NCBI GenBank assembly: GCA_015680685.1
Contig: MNCI01030304.1
Location: 1,113,461 to 1,177,460, forward strand
Origin: Gnetum montanum
Lineage: Eukaryota; Streptophyta; Gnetopsida; Gnetales; Gnetaceae
DNA length: 64,000 nucleotides
Reading direction: 5' to 3'
The position numbers and the translations under genes were made by a program. The notes beneath the pieces were generated by a model. The model was not told the DNA's origin and ran no database searches. It worked only from the letters and a program-made list of their open reading frames with translations. Of the stretch, positions 47,201 to 59,139 are shown one piece after another (positions within the stretch are counted from its first letter, which is position 1; the number at the start of each line of letters is the position of its first letter).

Positions 47201-49320
47201 TAATCTTAGTCATGGGGGTGTCATGTGTGACACTTAGGCACTGAATTGAACTTTTATTTTTCTGTTCTTACTACTTTCTCACATTCTTGGTATCTTTTCT
47301 ATTCTTTTATACTTTTCTCATTTCTTAATCATTTTATGTTCTTTAATATTTTTTAAATTCTTTCTCCATTTTTCATTCTTATCATTTTTCTATGATTTTT
47401 CATCATTTTTCTTGTACATATTTTTGTTAATTTTTCAATAACGTGTAAAGGAATAAAGCAAGATGTAGTCTTAATAATGTCAAAATTATCCTATGTTACC
47501 AAATTATGGAAGGAATAACTCTATATACAATGAGACCACATCAACTATCCACTCATTTACAATAGTAAGAGGTTCTTACCGTGGCCATAATGATATTCGT
47601 TTTACAATAAAACTAGAATAAACTTATGACCATTATGCTTGGATAAAAAAGCGAAGAACTAAGTGGGAAGAAAAGGGTGTGATATTAAGGGAATTTGTGG
47701 ATTCTCTAAGACTACCATTATAATTTTTATCTTGTTATTAAGCTTGTATTATTTTCTTGATTTCTAATGAAAAGTATGAGTATAATAAGTGCTACCTTAC
47801 CATGTCATTGGAAAGACATGTTACCCATTCTTAAAGGTATTCCTATGGTAAGATCAACATAGTAAAAATATAATAAATGCAAAAAATAACATTTTTGGGG
47901 ATCCCACTAGAAGGACATATTATCCATTCTTGAAAGTAGTTGGCTTCTTAGAAATCTCAAAAATAAAGTGTGCTATTAATAAACTTCATTCGTTGAACAA
48001 CATTATCAAGTAATAATGCTTCTTATAGTAGTGGTAGTCTTATGGTTGCTAGTCTTAGGATGATACAATGCAATATCATTGGAAAGTGGTATGGACTTGA
48101 TTTTGATCTTGGACGAAAAGGCTAATGATCACTTTAGCCATATATCACATACAGGAATTAAGTATGCCTATGGTAAGACATCTCACATCCTAATTTTTGC
48201 AATCCTTTCTAATCCTGTTCCACCTCACTAATATATATAATCATACTTCTATGGTCTTTTATAATATAGTGTTATTTTTCCATTCTAGTGATACTAACAT
48301 GTGTGCTTTGCAAGATAGGTATGTTCTACATTTAACTCCTTAAGTGCCTACAGACACTTATAGGTGTAGTTATACAAGCGCACTAAGGGTTGAAGTTTAC
48401 TTTGGGGAGGACTCACTTGTATGAATTTTGTATCTCATACCTAATGATCAATTCCACATCATCCTGTGCCTCCAAAACAATTTAACCATTAATATCTAAT
48501 AAATTCTTGTATCTAATCATATTTTTGGTAATTCTCACTACTAAGTCTTATACATCTAATTAACCTTCTTTGCCAAAGATCACTTCTTTATGACCTTTAA
48601 TTATAAAATTCTCATAATATAAGAATAATCTATAATTAAAGATCCTTTAGAAAACTTTCAAATCTTCCAAACTGACTAATTGACTTAAGTTCTTTTGCAA
48701 AAATTACTCAAAAATCAAAATTTTTCAACAATGACATCATATCTACAATGTCATATGCCCTATGATGTCACAACTATGATGTCGTATCTATGATGTCACC
48801 ATTATAAAAATCTATATATATGCATGACGAGTTAGAAAAGTTTTCATTCTCACATTTCAAAGCAAGGGCAGTTCATGCAGTTTTTCTAAGCCTCTGACAC
48901 CCAAACTTTCAAGCTTCCTAACCTCCTCATTGTAACTCTGATTCACATGATTTTTAAATCCTCTTGATCACAAGGTGATCAATTTAGTTGTGGGGAAGAG
49001 TATTATGTGTAGAAGAGCTAAGTTAAGCCAAATTTTTCTAATGTTAGAAGAGTATATCAAGGATAAGAATAGGTAACAAATAAGAATATTTTAATTAATA
49101 AATCAAATAAACACTAGTGAACTTAATTGATTCTCATAGCCAACCATCTAATAGTATAATAAACAACAAAATGATAACTATGAGAGGACATAACAATCAA
49201 AGATATAACAATTACAAGTTTCTTTTGAATATTTTTCTAACTCTACAATCATTATAAAGCTACAAATAATAATAAAGATACATTTTAAATAAAACCAAGA
49301 ACACAAGAAAGGATTAGGAA
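47201..49320 (+). other. Element C non-coding region after integrase
   Basis: Begins with TCTTAGTCATGGGGGTGTC (47207), which resembles the PPT block. A T-rich stretch follows at 47250-47430. AAAGACATGTTACCCATTC (about 47813) and TTTACTTTGGGGAGGACTCA (about 48390) match the A and E 3' region. At 48732-48800 TGACATCATATCTACAATG and three TGATGTC copies resemble the C LTR start, although no full LTR follows. No gene seen. Confidence 0.5.
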
Positions 49321-52165
49321 CTGTTAGAAACCTATTCCAAATCCTTCAATAATCTTGAATTCTTGATGATTGTAGATGACTTCCAAAAGACCCTAGTAGA
49401 AGGACCCTCATATCCTAGAAGCAAAATTCAAAGAGGCCAAGATAGAGAGGGTAAGTTGGAGAATAAATGCCAAAAGAAAAGTAGGAGGCCTAATCTTTTA
49501 GCATCCTTCAATAAAACCCTACAATAGAACAATCTATGTAGGCCAAGGATGAAGTACCACAAACTCTTGAATAAGGACAACACCTCACACTATTAGCTGA
49601 GTGTCTCCAGGAAATCCAAGAGAAATCCATCATGTCCATAATCATTGTGGAATTGAATTTAGGACCATTCATAGAGTTTGCATCAAAATCTGTCAAAACA
49701 CAACTCCAAGCCTCTCCTCTATGGCCAACACTATCAAGTAATGATGAATGGTATTTGGAAGAAGTTTATCAAGTTTGGAAAAAATAAGTAAGATGATGCA
49801 ACTATCAAAGTTGAATGAGTATTAATGCCTTATTTTGTTGAAGCCATTACAAAGGCACCAAATATCCAAAATGTTAGAGAAAATGTAGTGCAAATATCCA
49901 CCAGATCTAATACTAATGCAAAGAATTTAAGGCTATAGAAAGCATATATAAAAGAGAACAAAGAATACAGTGAATTAATTGTTGAGGAGAAACCTACTTC
50001 AAGATCGAAACTTATCACTTGTTTTTAAGAAAGAGAATCAACAAGATTTCCATCTATGTAGCTAGAGGAAGTGCAATTCTAATGGAAAAATTCAATGACA
50101 ACATAACACATCTACTCTTCCTAGAAATCCAAAGAAGTTTTGAAGAAAAGAAGGCAAGAAAACTCATACTTCCATTCCATTGCCTAATGAAGAAGTTGTG
50201 CAAGTAAGTAAGAATTATGGAATACACCAATGCTCTTCTAAGGAAATCTAAGAATGCATCCTATGCAGAAATATCCAAACTAGTGCCACCAAAGAAGGAT
50301 TAGCTGGAAAAGATAGCAGGAACTAAGGGGATAGTAAGATCTACATCCACGGGTAACATTTTAGCAATGGAACACCAAGAACAAGTAAGACCCAGTAGAT
50401 CAACACCAACTAGTGATAAACCTTAACAAAGAGCTTCACCTACACAACATGACTATAAACCTTCCATGACTCACTTGTAGTAGATAGCATAAACAATCAA
50501 TTGGGGAGCAAGAAAAGGTTATGCTTTATACCAAGTAAGGGATAACTTTGTAAGGCCTATGATATCAATAGGACCTACTAGTGGGTAGGTATCTCTACAG
50601 CTAGGAGGGGATAATGATTAGGCATAGCAAATTTTAGGAAACATTGCATCTTTTTAGGTAATTCTAGAAACTACGGAAGAAGCCATAGTAGTGGTAATGC
50701 AACATCAAGATATAGCAGAAGCAAAAAAAAGTACCAATGATCATATTAAAGAATTATTTAATGTTATTATTATGCCACCAATAGATATTATTGGAACTAG
50801 AGATGTTGAGATGCTAGATGATATGTCCATGACCCCAACAAAACATGAAGATGTGATTGATCAACTACTAAAGACAGGGCAAGTCATGCAAAATCTCTTT
50901 AATATCCTTGTGATATCACTGCAATTCAGCCTGATCTAATTGTAACAAAAGAAAAGTTATTCATGGCAAAAACAAGGGCAAAGCATGTAGAGAATGAAGT
51001 GTAAAGGTTGTAAGCTAAGTTAGCAGCTTTGAAAGTAGAAAGAAGAGACCCTACACAGTACATAGTTTGAGATCAGCTAAAAGTCTTTAGAATAAAACAA
51101 GTAAGATATCTCATTACATGAAACATTTAAGTTGAGATGGAGAAGGAGAAGGCTATGTGGAATACATCATTGGTAGAAGTGCAAATATATGTACATGTCA
51201 AAGTCATCATTGCCTTAGAGGAAGAAAACAAGAAGCTTAATGTAGATAATACAAGGTTTATAGACATAAAAAAGCACAGGGATGTTCTCAAGGAAAGCAT
51301 TCATCAACTGTGAGAACAATTCATTTGAGTCAACCAAGAAATAAATAAATTGACTAGAGAAAACTGAACCCTATCAATGGAAGAAATCTAAACCATTAGA
51401 TAAAAATCAAAAATTTAAATAAGCACATGTCAAAATGAGGTCAAGAAGCATGAAAGGCTCAAGGAACACTTTATAAACTAAGTGGGCATATATAAGTAGA
51501 TTAATGAGAAAGAAATCTAGATGATCAAAGCTAAGATCAGCTTAATCATATCACAAACACCTAATTGACAACCAATTCTAAATAACCTCACCCATGTTCA
51601 CTAAGCTAAAGTAAAAAATAAGAACTTACAAATAGAGGACCTTACTAAGTAAATGGGATTAGCAAACCTCCAGTATGCTAATCTAGCCATGTTAACAATA
51701 GGAAGACCCAAAATGAGCTAGCGAGAAAGGTAGCTATAGTTTATACCATGTATGAGAAAGAGTTCACAGATTGAAAGGATGCTCAAAAAAATTTACATGT
51801 TGCAAAGTCTAAGCTCGAAGTAGTTAAGTTTAGCTACCAAGAATAGAAAGATGTAGTAGCAAACCTGATCCACCAAATGATGAATTATCAAGAACTAAGA
51901 AAGATGGTTAGGGCATTCATGGATGGAAGAAGGCATTTTGTAGCTTGGTATGTGAAGGAAAATAAGATGTTGCTATAGTTGTCATGCCCATGGAAAGTAC
52001 CAATGACATCAAACATTGAAAAATTTTCATGGAAAATACATGATCCTAGGTCAAAGAAAGAAAAGCTTTGGGTACTCCTTAATTGATACCAATTCCACAA
52101 GCTTGATGACAAAGGAAAGAAACTAATGGAGAAGCCCCCACCATCAAGAACTTAAAGGCTACATA
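49321..52165 (+). pseudogene. Element C 3' coding region, coiled-coil-like, unidentified
   Basis: About 2.8 kb of plus-strand protein-like sequence after integrase and before the PPT. Examples are FLRKRINKISIYVARGSAIL (50022), HIKELFNVIIMPPIDIIGTR (50731), and long Lys/Glu/Leu heptad-like stretches at 50960-51700 (VKVIIALEEENKKLNVDNTR, EVKKHERLKEHFIN). The end reads RKMVRAFMDGRRHFVAWYVK and SWKIHDPRSKKEKLWVLL. Stops break it into pieces of 60-80 codons. Athila elements are known to carry an extra ORF in this position, often called env-like. I see no signal peptide or clear membrane segment, so that name is not supported here. It could also be a captured host sequence. Confidence 0.5.
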
Positions 52166-52351
52166 AAGCTATTTCATTTTGTTTTATTTTATCTTGTTCT
52201 TGTCAAATGTGTCCATCATGCTATGCATGACAATTTTGTAAAAGTACCACTTGAACCACAATGTGGCATTCAGAGTCATGTAGATAGGTAGTCATGTCAC
52301 AGTCAAGTATACTTCCTAATTTTGTAAGAAAGTATATCCTTATTTTTGTTC

Positions 52352-52388
52352 TAACTCGAGGACAAGTTTCTAGTCAATCGTGGCGGTA
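52352..52388 (+). other. Element C polypurine tract region
   Basis: AACTCGAGGACAAGTTTC and TAGTCAATCGTGGCGGTA, the decayed form of the block before the A 3' LTR (GTCATGGGGGTA). It marks the 3' end of C. Confidence 0.75.
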
Positions 52389-52442
52389 TGATAAATAATT
52401 TTTTGGTGAATAAATATATCATATCTACGATATCACAACTCT
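52389..52442 (+). repeat. Element C 3' LTR, first ~54 bp only
   Basis: TGATAAATAATTTTTTGGTG, then AATAAATATATCATATCTAC and GATATC, matching the first 50 bp of the C 5' LTR at 23241. It is cut by the copia LTR near 52443. The remainder should lie beyond the copia, D and E insertions, outside the window. Confidence 0.7.
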
Positions 52443-53548
52443 AAGGATCAAGAACTTATAGGGGAGGTCAAATAAGTTTCTTAAAATGAAAATTGATCAG
52501 CCATAAAAATCACACGAAAATTTTACGTGGTTTCCAAAATTGGGTAGGTACACACTTAGAGGGTAGAATCCTTGAACACCTCTAAAATTTATTTATCAAA
52601 AATGTGATTTGAAGGGTATCGCACCTTGTACAAGCTCTAAGCTCCACATTGGAGTTTTTTGTCATAGCAAAACCACTCAACCTTGCAAGGTTCCAACAAG
52701 CCTAAAATGTGGTTTTAAAGATCCCACAACCTTTAAAAAATTGATCTCCACTCTAGAGTATTTTGATGCTACAAAAACACTCAATTCCATAGTATCCCAA
52801 CAAGCTCAATGATGATGCCTTCTTGCAAAAAGCACATCAATCCCGTAGGGCAACAAGAAAATAAAAAGAATTACAAGAAGAGAATGTAACTCAATTTACA
52901 AATTCATTATGCAATGAAGTATAGTTCCACAAAAAATAAACAAATGATGTGACAGTCCAAGTACACAGGTATAACAACATAAGATAGACAATGATGACTT
53001 TGATGTTGATAAAGCTTGTATAATTCCCAAGAGTTTGAAGTTTACTTATAGTCTCAAAGTTTTTGAAAACACCTTGAAATTCATGCAATGGCTATCTAAT
53101 GGCTAATGTATACATCTCCTTCAAGATTTGAATGTTCTTTTGATATCAACTTCAACTTTGGGGAGACATCTCCTTTCAAAATGGGATGTCTCTAAGGAGA
53201 CATCTCTGGGAAGATGTCTTCTTTACAAATGAGACATCTCCTATTTTTGGAAGACATCTTCCTATGATTGACTTCCTCTAAACCAAGACATCTTTTTAAC
53301 TTTTGAGCTCTAGTTCCTGAGGCTTTCTCTTGTTGATTTAGCTTCCTCTCAATCCCTAGAGCATCTTCATTTAGCTTGTAGTCTTTGTACTTGTCCATGC
53401 TCTCATTTTTCCTATGTAGTCTTTGCTTTGACATGTCTTTATAGATCTTATTTCTTGAGTTATCATTCATGCCCTAAAAAATCATCCCATTCCACAAACA
53501 TTCTATGTTCTTCCTTTTTGTTAAGGTTTTGACATACAAAAAGGTCAA
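52443..53548 (-). repeat. Copia (SIRE/Maximus-like) LTR, 3' LTR in element sense
   Basis: About 1.1 kb, colinear with the solo LTR at 44859. The right end, AAAAGGTCAA, is followed by TCTCCCCCTTTTTGG, the reverse complement of the copia PPT AAAAAGGGGGAGA. So this is the 3' LTR of a minus-strand element whose body lies to the right. It is inserted in the start of the C 3' LTR. The left limit is uncertain by a few bases. Confidence 0.8.
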
Positions 53549-53568
53549 AAATCTCCCCCTTTTTGGTT
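53549..53568 (-). other. Copia polypurine tract
   Basis: On the minus strand CCAAAAAGGGGGAGATTTT immediately before the LTR. This A5G5AGA form is characteristic of SIRE/Maximus-type copia elements. Confidence 0.85.
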
Positions 53569-53796
53569 ATGTCCAAAACTTAAGAAAGTGGGTGACTCAA
53601 TAAAAATATTAATAATAATAATCAATAAAAATATTAAGACATAAATTCCAATGAGAGCTAAGGTTATAACTACGATAATGGCTCTAAAGCTCAAGGCATA
53701 GGGTAGAGAGTGCATGAAATCTAAAATGAAACTATATTCTGTAAAGGCAAAACCTATCTCCATCATAATCATGATATAGAAGCATAATCTATCCAT
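53569..53796 (-). pseudogene. Copia 3' terminal ORF with a hydrophobic segment
   Basis: A minus-strand open frame starting MDRLCFYIMIMMEIGFAF and ending FGHNQKGGDF, whose last codons are formed by the PPT. The middle is strongly hydrophobic (AIIVVITLALIGIYVLIFLL plus a further Ile-rich stretch), long enough for a membrane-spanning helix. SIRE-type copia elements are known to have an extra ORF with predicted membrane segments before the 3' LTR. The frame here is short and may be only its end, or a by-product of T-rich DNA. Confidence 0.4.
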
Positions 53797-54645
53797 AAAC
53801 TATCCACTAATGATCCACATTACATATAGCCATTGAAATATCCTCAACATGCACAAAAATCACATATGTGCAAGTCCACAAAAAAAGACACATGTTTTCA
53901 TCATCAAACAAAAGCCACATATGTTTTCATCATCAAAAACTATCTCCCCCTTTTTAGACATCATCAAAAATGAGAGAGAGTACCCAAGGACTCTAATCAC
54001 TAACCTCAGTTGCATCATCTAAATTCTCATTCAATGTAGCTATAGCTTGAGAAGGTCTATAGGTCTTTTTCTCATCATTGTTGTTGTTGGTGTTAGCGCT
54101 AGACACATGTTGTTTGTCATCATCATCTAAAGAAGACAACTAGATAGGAGCTCTCCATGGACGATGCTTCACTCAAAATCAAGATGAAGCTAGTGGATCC
54201 GACTAGGATGGAGCTTGTTGAGAGGATGAGGAAGCTTTCTTCCTTTGATAGGTGATGGAATTGGTAGGCCTTCATTGAGATGAAGTTCCAAATATGCTCT
54301 CCATGCCTTTTCTACTCAAATGACCTAGGAGCATCATCTTGATGATAAAAACTGGGTTTAGGCTACATGAGATCAGGATGCTCGCACTGGACATGTGTTG
54401 GTGATGCATTAGACTTGTTTGAATTAGAGGCATTTCCCAAGTCATAGGCTTGGAAAGGTCCAACTACTATCAAATGTCTTAATGGAGAAGAAAGGTCCTC
54501 TTCACTGTTTGAAATAGGAGCGATGATCTCCTCAAATTTTTCTCATCAGGAGTAAGAGGTACTCTAGTAGCATCCATTCTCTTATAGAGGGTACGAGAAA
54601 TTCCTGCCAATTATTCCCAAGTGATGAGTTGTAGATTGGCCATGT
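53797..54645 (-). pseudogene. Copia internal 3' region, cut by element D
   Basis: Continues the copia body on the minus strand. A second PPT-like sequence (TATCTCCCCCTTTTTAGAC, 53941-53959) lies about 390 bp upstream of the true one. A direct repeat containing CACATATGTTTTCATCATCA lies at about 53885-53938. The open frame 54463-54272 (MDLSKPMTWEMPLIQTSLMH) has no recognised domain. RT and integrase are not in the window. At 54646 the LTR of D interrupts it. Confidence 0.5.
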
Positions 54646-54674
54646 TGATGAGGCATCATTGACTAGGCCCTATC

Positions 54675-54728
54675 AATGCATCATTTGATGCATTAACATG
54701 GGCCTTATTGGTGCATCATTTGATGCAC
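54675..54728. repeat. Two near-perfect palindromes in D U3
   Basis: AATGCATCA-TT-TGATGCATT (54675-54694) and GTGCATCA-TT-TGATGCAC (54711-54728). Their centres are 35 bp apart and 70-90 bp upstream of TATA, the same place as the GATATC dyads of A and E. Confidence 0.9.
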
Positions 54729-54763
54729 TGACATGGTCTCGTCGACATAGGGTCTATTCTTGC

Positions 54764-54772
54764 TTATAAATA
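54764..54772 (+). promoter_or_regulatory. TATA box of D LTR
   Basis: TTATAAATA in the position equivalent to the A TATA box, about 170 bp before AATAAA (54936-54941). Confidence 0.6.
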
Positions 54773-55533
54773 TGTGCCAAACTTTAGGAATCATTTTGGC
54801 ATAGTTGTAGGGAAGCTCTTGTAGTTTTTACAGTTAAAAGTTAGAATATTTTCCTGAGTACCCACAACAAGAGTCATTGAGTGTACAAACCTTTATTGAA
54901 GCACTATTGTACTTGAGCACAACAATGTGTGTGGCAATAAAGACTACCTTCTTGATAAAACTTGCATCATTTTGGATAGTTTAAATGTTTCATCAATGCA
55001 TTTAATGTTTTCAGTTATTTATTTAATGTTTTCTAGTAATTAAGATAATTAAGCAATTAAGCAAGATAAGCTAAATAGTAATGAACTAAACACATAAGTA
55101 CAACTACTTAGAGCATGCACATGACGTTTGGTAATCTTAGTAGTGCTTAATGCTTGGTAACCCAACAATGTTATATGTGTTCAAGACGTGTACGAAAAGT
55201 GGGACTGGATACTTATGATAGGACTAGTTGAACAGTAGTTATCTCATTAGATTAAAGTAGGTATTAAATTACTTTATTCTATATCTTATTTAACTCAAGC
55301 ATGAAAACCATAAAATATAAAATGACAAAAATCATGTGCCTCAATTACACTTAAATCATACCCTTGAGCTTCACAAGTGTAGTTGGGAAGACAACAAATG
55401 TCCTCAATGTCTAGCTTACTTCCTAGAGAACTAGTGCACTAGAAACTATAGAGTTCACAGAATTCGATTGGATCATGCATGAACACTTTGTGATTCATAT
55501 GGTTGGACGTAGGGGTACCTTGTCGCTCATCAT

Positions 55534-55551
55534 TAGCACTGTTGTCAAGGA
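55534..55551 (+). other. Element D primer binding site (tRNA-Asp)
   Basis: TAGCACTGTTGTCAAGGA; six differences from the tRNA-Asp complement, all G-to-A or C-to-T. Confidence 0.8.
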
Positions 55552-55688
55552 CTCTTTTTTTTTTAAAAAATGTGTGCTATCTAGGATTAGTGAACACCAT
55601 TAACATCATTGAATGAAGCCTAAGGTCAACATCATTCTCATACATAAAATAATTACAAAAGCATACTGATTATTTTATTTTTTGTAAA

Positions 55689-57520
55689 ATGTCTTCTTCT
55701 CATACGTGTGAAGATGCTAAAATGCTAATCCCACAAGAATACAAAGTGGTATATACTCATCCATATGAGTATGTGCTTGACTTCACCTTCATCCTACATC
55801 AAGATGAGTAACTGTGATGACATGACATGGAAGATAACATTGTAATGCCTTTTAATTGATTTGTGCCCATGATGTTGCTTCAAACTCTGAAGAAGTTAGG
55901 CATCCAAGATCTTTAAGAGGAATACATTGTGCATGATTATGACTATTGATACTATCATCCCACTGACACATAATGTTGAAGAGATCAACACCAAAAGAAG
56001 CATCATGAATTTGTGAAGGGGAAATAGTTCATTAATCCCTTATTTTTGCTTAAATAAGAAGACAATGAGGACCTTTCCTCTGGGGGTTCTTAACATGAAA
56101 ATTCTCCACCCCTTGCTACTGGTGATGAGGGGATGACTCTGAATCTATAGTCCACTATTAATAATCTAGGTTTTAAAAAGATGGTAGTCAAGGCAAGGGC
56201 TCATAAAAGTATCAAGATGACAAGAAACCTGACAAATGTGATTGTGACAATCGAAGGGAAGTTGGTAGATACCATGGTGGTGGCAGTCCTTCTCCCTCTT
56301 CATCCTCTTCACCTGCATCTTTTTCTTCTTGTTCTTCTGATTCTGAAAAACATCATAGAAGGAACAATTTTGATGGAGATGAGTAGTAGGATAATAATAC
56401 TAATCGCCATGCTTAGAATAATCAAAGGGATAATAGAGGACATCATCAGTAACAATGAAATAATGATGATGATGAGCCTTTGTTGGCAACTTGAAGCATG
56501 CTTAACATTGTAGAGGTAGTCAAGATCCCAACTAGGCATGTGAAAAATAGTTGGGTCAAGTCCTTAGACATGAACAAATTCCCAAGATTTGAGGGGGGAT
56601 ATAAATCTAATTTGCAAAACCATATACACGCCTTTCACAATGCCTACGCCTTACAAAACATAGAGAATTATTGGCAGAAATTGAAGCTATTCCTTAGGAA
56701 ATTTATCAAAGAGGCAGAAAGCTAGTACTAGTCTTTACAACTAGAATCTATTCGCAGATAGAGTACCATGCTAGAACTATTTAATGATAAATACCAGACA
56801 TACTCTAGAGTGTCCAATCTAAGAAGGAAAATCCAAGGCTAGAAATAGGGAACACATGAACCCTTGGATGCCACTATGGGTAGATTATTATTCTCTCTTA
56901 CACTAATGTCCTAGCCATGGCTATTCTTAGAGGGAATTACTCCACCACATCATATATGGTATTAGAGTATAAACCAAAATAACTCATGGGATTTATGCCC
57001 AAGGGAGACTATCCAAACTAAGAGCTCATCAAATCCAAAGGCTAATAGAGCAGGTAGTAAAAGAAGAAGGTGAGTTGTGAAAAAGAAAAAGTGTAGAAGA
57101 ATATAATAGGAATCCTTTCGTTAGGAAAAGGAAGGTATGATTCTATGATGAAGGGGTTTCACCACTTGATGAGGTGGTGAACAAGAAAACCTTGTCCATC
57201 CAAATTTTTTTTTTTGATATTTTGGCAAAGGTTGATAAACTATGGGACTCTTTGGATGAAAAATTCCAAACTACTATGAAGATTGCTAAAAAATCCAAAG
57301 AATAGAATAGTGATTGCAACATCAGGAGGTGGAAAGAATATGAACATTCCTAACAAAGAGGTAAGGGCAAAGCTACTATAGTAGAAGAAGTTGTGGAGAT
57401 AGACTTTGATGATGATGTTGGATGTGACATATGTCAGTATGCACATCCTAAAAGATGTTGCCCTATGGTGTCACATTTACAAGAGTTTGGGATGTACGTA
57501 TTAAATTCTCAACTATCATA
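55689..57520 (+). pseudogene. Element D gag
   Basis: ATG at 55689: MSSSHTCEDAKMLIPQEYKV, then YEYVLDFTFILHQDE as in A. The core is LDMNKFPRFEGGYKSNLQNH and IHAFHNAYALQNIENYWQKL (56567-56685), inside the open frame 56498-56725. TMLELFNDKYQTYSRVSNLR follows (about 56765-56825). The C-terminal Cys/His cluster is CDICQYAHPKRCCPMVSHLQ (about 57423-57480), with all Cys and His kept. Between 56230 and 56460 the sequence is low in complexity (Asp/His/Leu-rich in different frames). Stops break the gene throughout. Confidence 0.75.
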
Positions 57521-58149
57521 GAGGCAAGCACTTAGATGATTGCCTTATCCTCAAGGCAATCCAAGATAGTTTCACTAGCAACAACAAGCTTACTATCCAA
57601 GTGGAGCTCCATCACAACCATATGAGCAATACCAACAGTGGAACCAACCACAGTCATGAGAAATGCCACTGCTAAGATAGTAGTACCTTTACATGAAACT
57701 AGATCCATATGGGTACTATGTTTAGCAACCCCTTTCTCCATGAAGCTCTATAAGCCATGCCTCATTCCAACATCACTATTATCCTCTAGAGTACCATCAA
57801 ACTCATTCACCATCTACTTTAGGGGAGCACCCATATCCATACCATCCTTCACATTTGGCTGCACACATCCCTCTACCCTCAACTGAGTTACCTCATGCTC
57901 CATCCTTGAAGGGTGAGATTTCCCCATAGCTGTAGTAATGAAATGCTACAAAGGCTATACATTTACAACCAACCTTCCAGCTAAGTGGTTCAGACAATCG
58001 ATCTAGGAAACTATCATTTTTCTAATCCTATAGTCCACCCAAATCCTCATGACCTAATGTAGTTGGTCACTCTATATCTATAACACCCTCATCCTCTACA
58101 TCAAACACATTCAAGAGCCCTTCAAACCAAATGCCATCTCAGATCTACA
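57521..58149 (+). pseudogene. Element D gag-protease linker
   Basis: Pro-, Gln- and Tyr-rich plus-strand sequence, as in A (6110-6640) and C (26160-26780). It is probably the variable end of the Gag-Pol precursor before the protease. Several stops and no motif. Confidence 0.45.
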
Positions 58150-58770
58150 CTGTGATGTTAACTCATTTTATCTTTAATTGGATCAAGGCTAGCAACCTTC
58201 CCATGAAAATATTTGGCAACCTTTCCATGAAGTCCTCTTATTTACTTACAAATCATTGGACATGAGCCATGCAAGGCTCTTCTTAATTCTGGTTCTAGTG
58301 TCAATCTCATTTTCCATGACATGTCCAAGGCTTGGAACCTACCACCTCTCAAGAAGAGCACAATTCATTTGAAATTGGTAGACCATTCAATCACTATCCC
58401 TTTGGGATTAGTGGAGGACATTGTGACTACAGCTTGTGGATGGGCCTATCTTGCTAATTTTCTGGTGATCAATGTAGAAAATTGCAACGGAAACTTCTCC
58501 ATCATTATGGGATGTGCATGGTTAAGCATCGTTGATGTACAAATGGCCATCAGGAACCTCACCTTGAAAATCTCTAGGGAGAAAAAATTTGGATGACTAG
58601 ATAAGAAGCGTGTTGTATGCATCGCATACAACGATAATGGGTGCAATTGCATGCAAAAAAATCTTGTCCATTAAAAGTACATTCATTAAAGCATGCAATC
58701 AATGTGCACATGAAATGGATATCCAAAGCTATGTGTATGCAGCAATCACAAAATAAGAGGACACATAGTG
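58150..58770 (+). pseudogene. Element D aspartic protease
   Basis: The active-site segment reads CKALLNSGSSVNLIF (about 58275-58315), so D-T-G has become N-S-G and the catalytic Asp is lost. The open frame 58321-58596 gives KAWNLPPLKKSTIHLKLVDH, SITIPLGLVEDIVTTACGWA, NFLVINVENCNGNFSIIMGC and AWLSIVDVQMAIRNLTLKIS. The Cys-rich tail (CIAYNDNGCNC, ACNQCAHEMDIQSYVYAA) follows after a stop. This is the clearest protein homologue of the A protease, with almost the same length and spacing. Confidence 0.8.
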
Positions 58771-59139
58771 ATTGACAGTTGACTTTGATAGTAGCACACT
58801 ATGCATGGAACCTATTGAGAGCCTAGCATGTACCTATGTTAAGGGCATGGATGAACTTGAGCAAGTTCATCACCAACTCTCTAATGATAATCACTGATCA
58901 TTTCAACCTAGAGTTCTTAGAGTTAAAAACTCTACTAGCCAGCATGGAGTATGCATTCTTAAAAAATGGCAAGCCGATTATAATCAATGAAAATATTGCT
59001 TTTGAACAAAAAAGACAAGATGTTGAAGGTGGTCAATAAATGGGCAACAACCTTTGCTTGGTCATATCTAGAATTGACTAGAATTGATCCAAGGATATGC
59101 CAACATTGTATCTACATTGATGCAACCACCATGAAGCCA

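Larger units (their letters stand above)
54646..55532 (+). repeat. Element D 5' LTR
   Basis: TGATGAGGCATC to CGCTCATCA, 887 bp, followed by a PBS one base later. Inner landmarks are shared with A: TGAGTACCCACAACA, GAGTCATTGAGTG, GGCAATAAAGAC, TAATGCTTGGTAACCCA and GGTTGGACGTAGGGGTACCT. It contains two GCATCA-TT-TGATGC hairpins near its start, a TATA box at 54764-54772 and AATAAA at 54936-54941. The right partner LTR is not in the window because E interrupts D. The 5-bp left flank is CATGT. Confidence 0.85.

Noticed and set aside
48732-48800. Repeated TGATGTC motifs as a regulatory array
   Set aside because: Three loose copies without regular spacing. They can be explained as a fragment of a C-type LTR start.
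48711-49010. A complete second LTR of C starting TGACATCATATCTAC
   Set aside because: Only the dyad-rich start is similar. No CATCA end or PBS follows, and the true 3' end is identified by the PPT at 52352-52388.
49321-52165. Envelope gene in element C
   Set aside because: The position suits an env-like ORF, but I see no signal peptide, membrane segment or cleavage site. Only a neutral 'unidentified 3' coding region' is justified.
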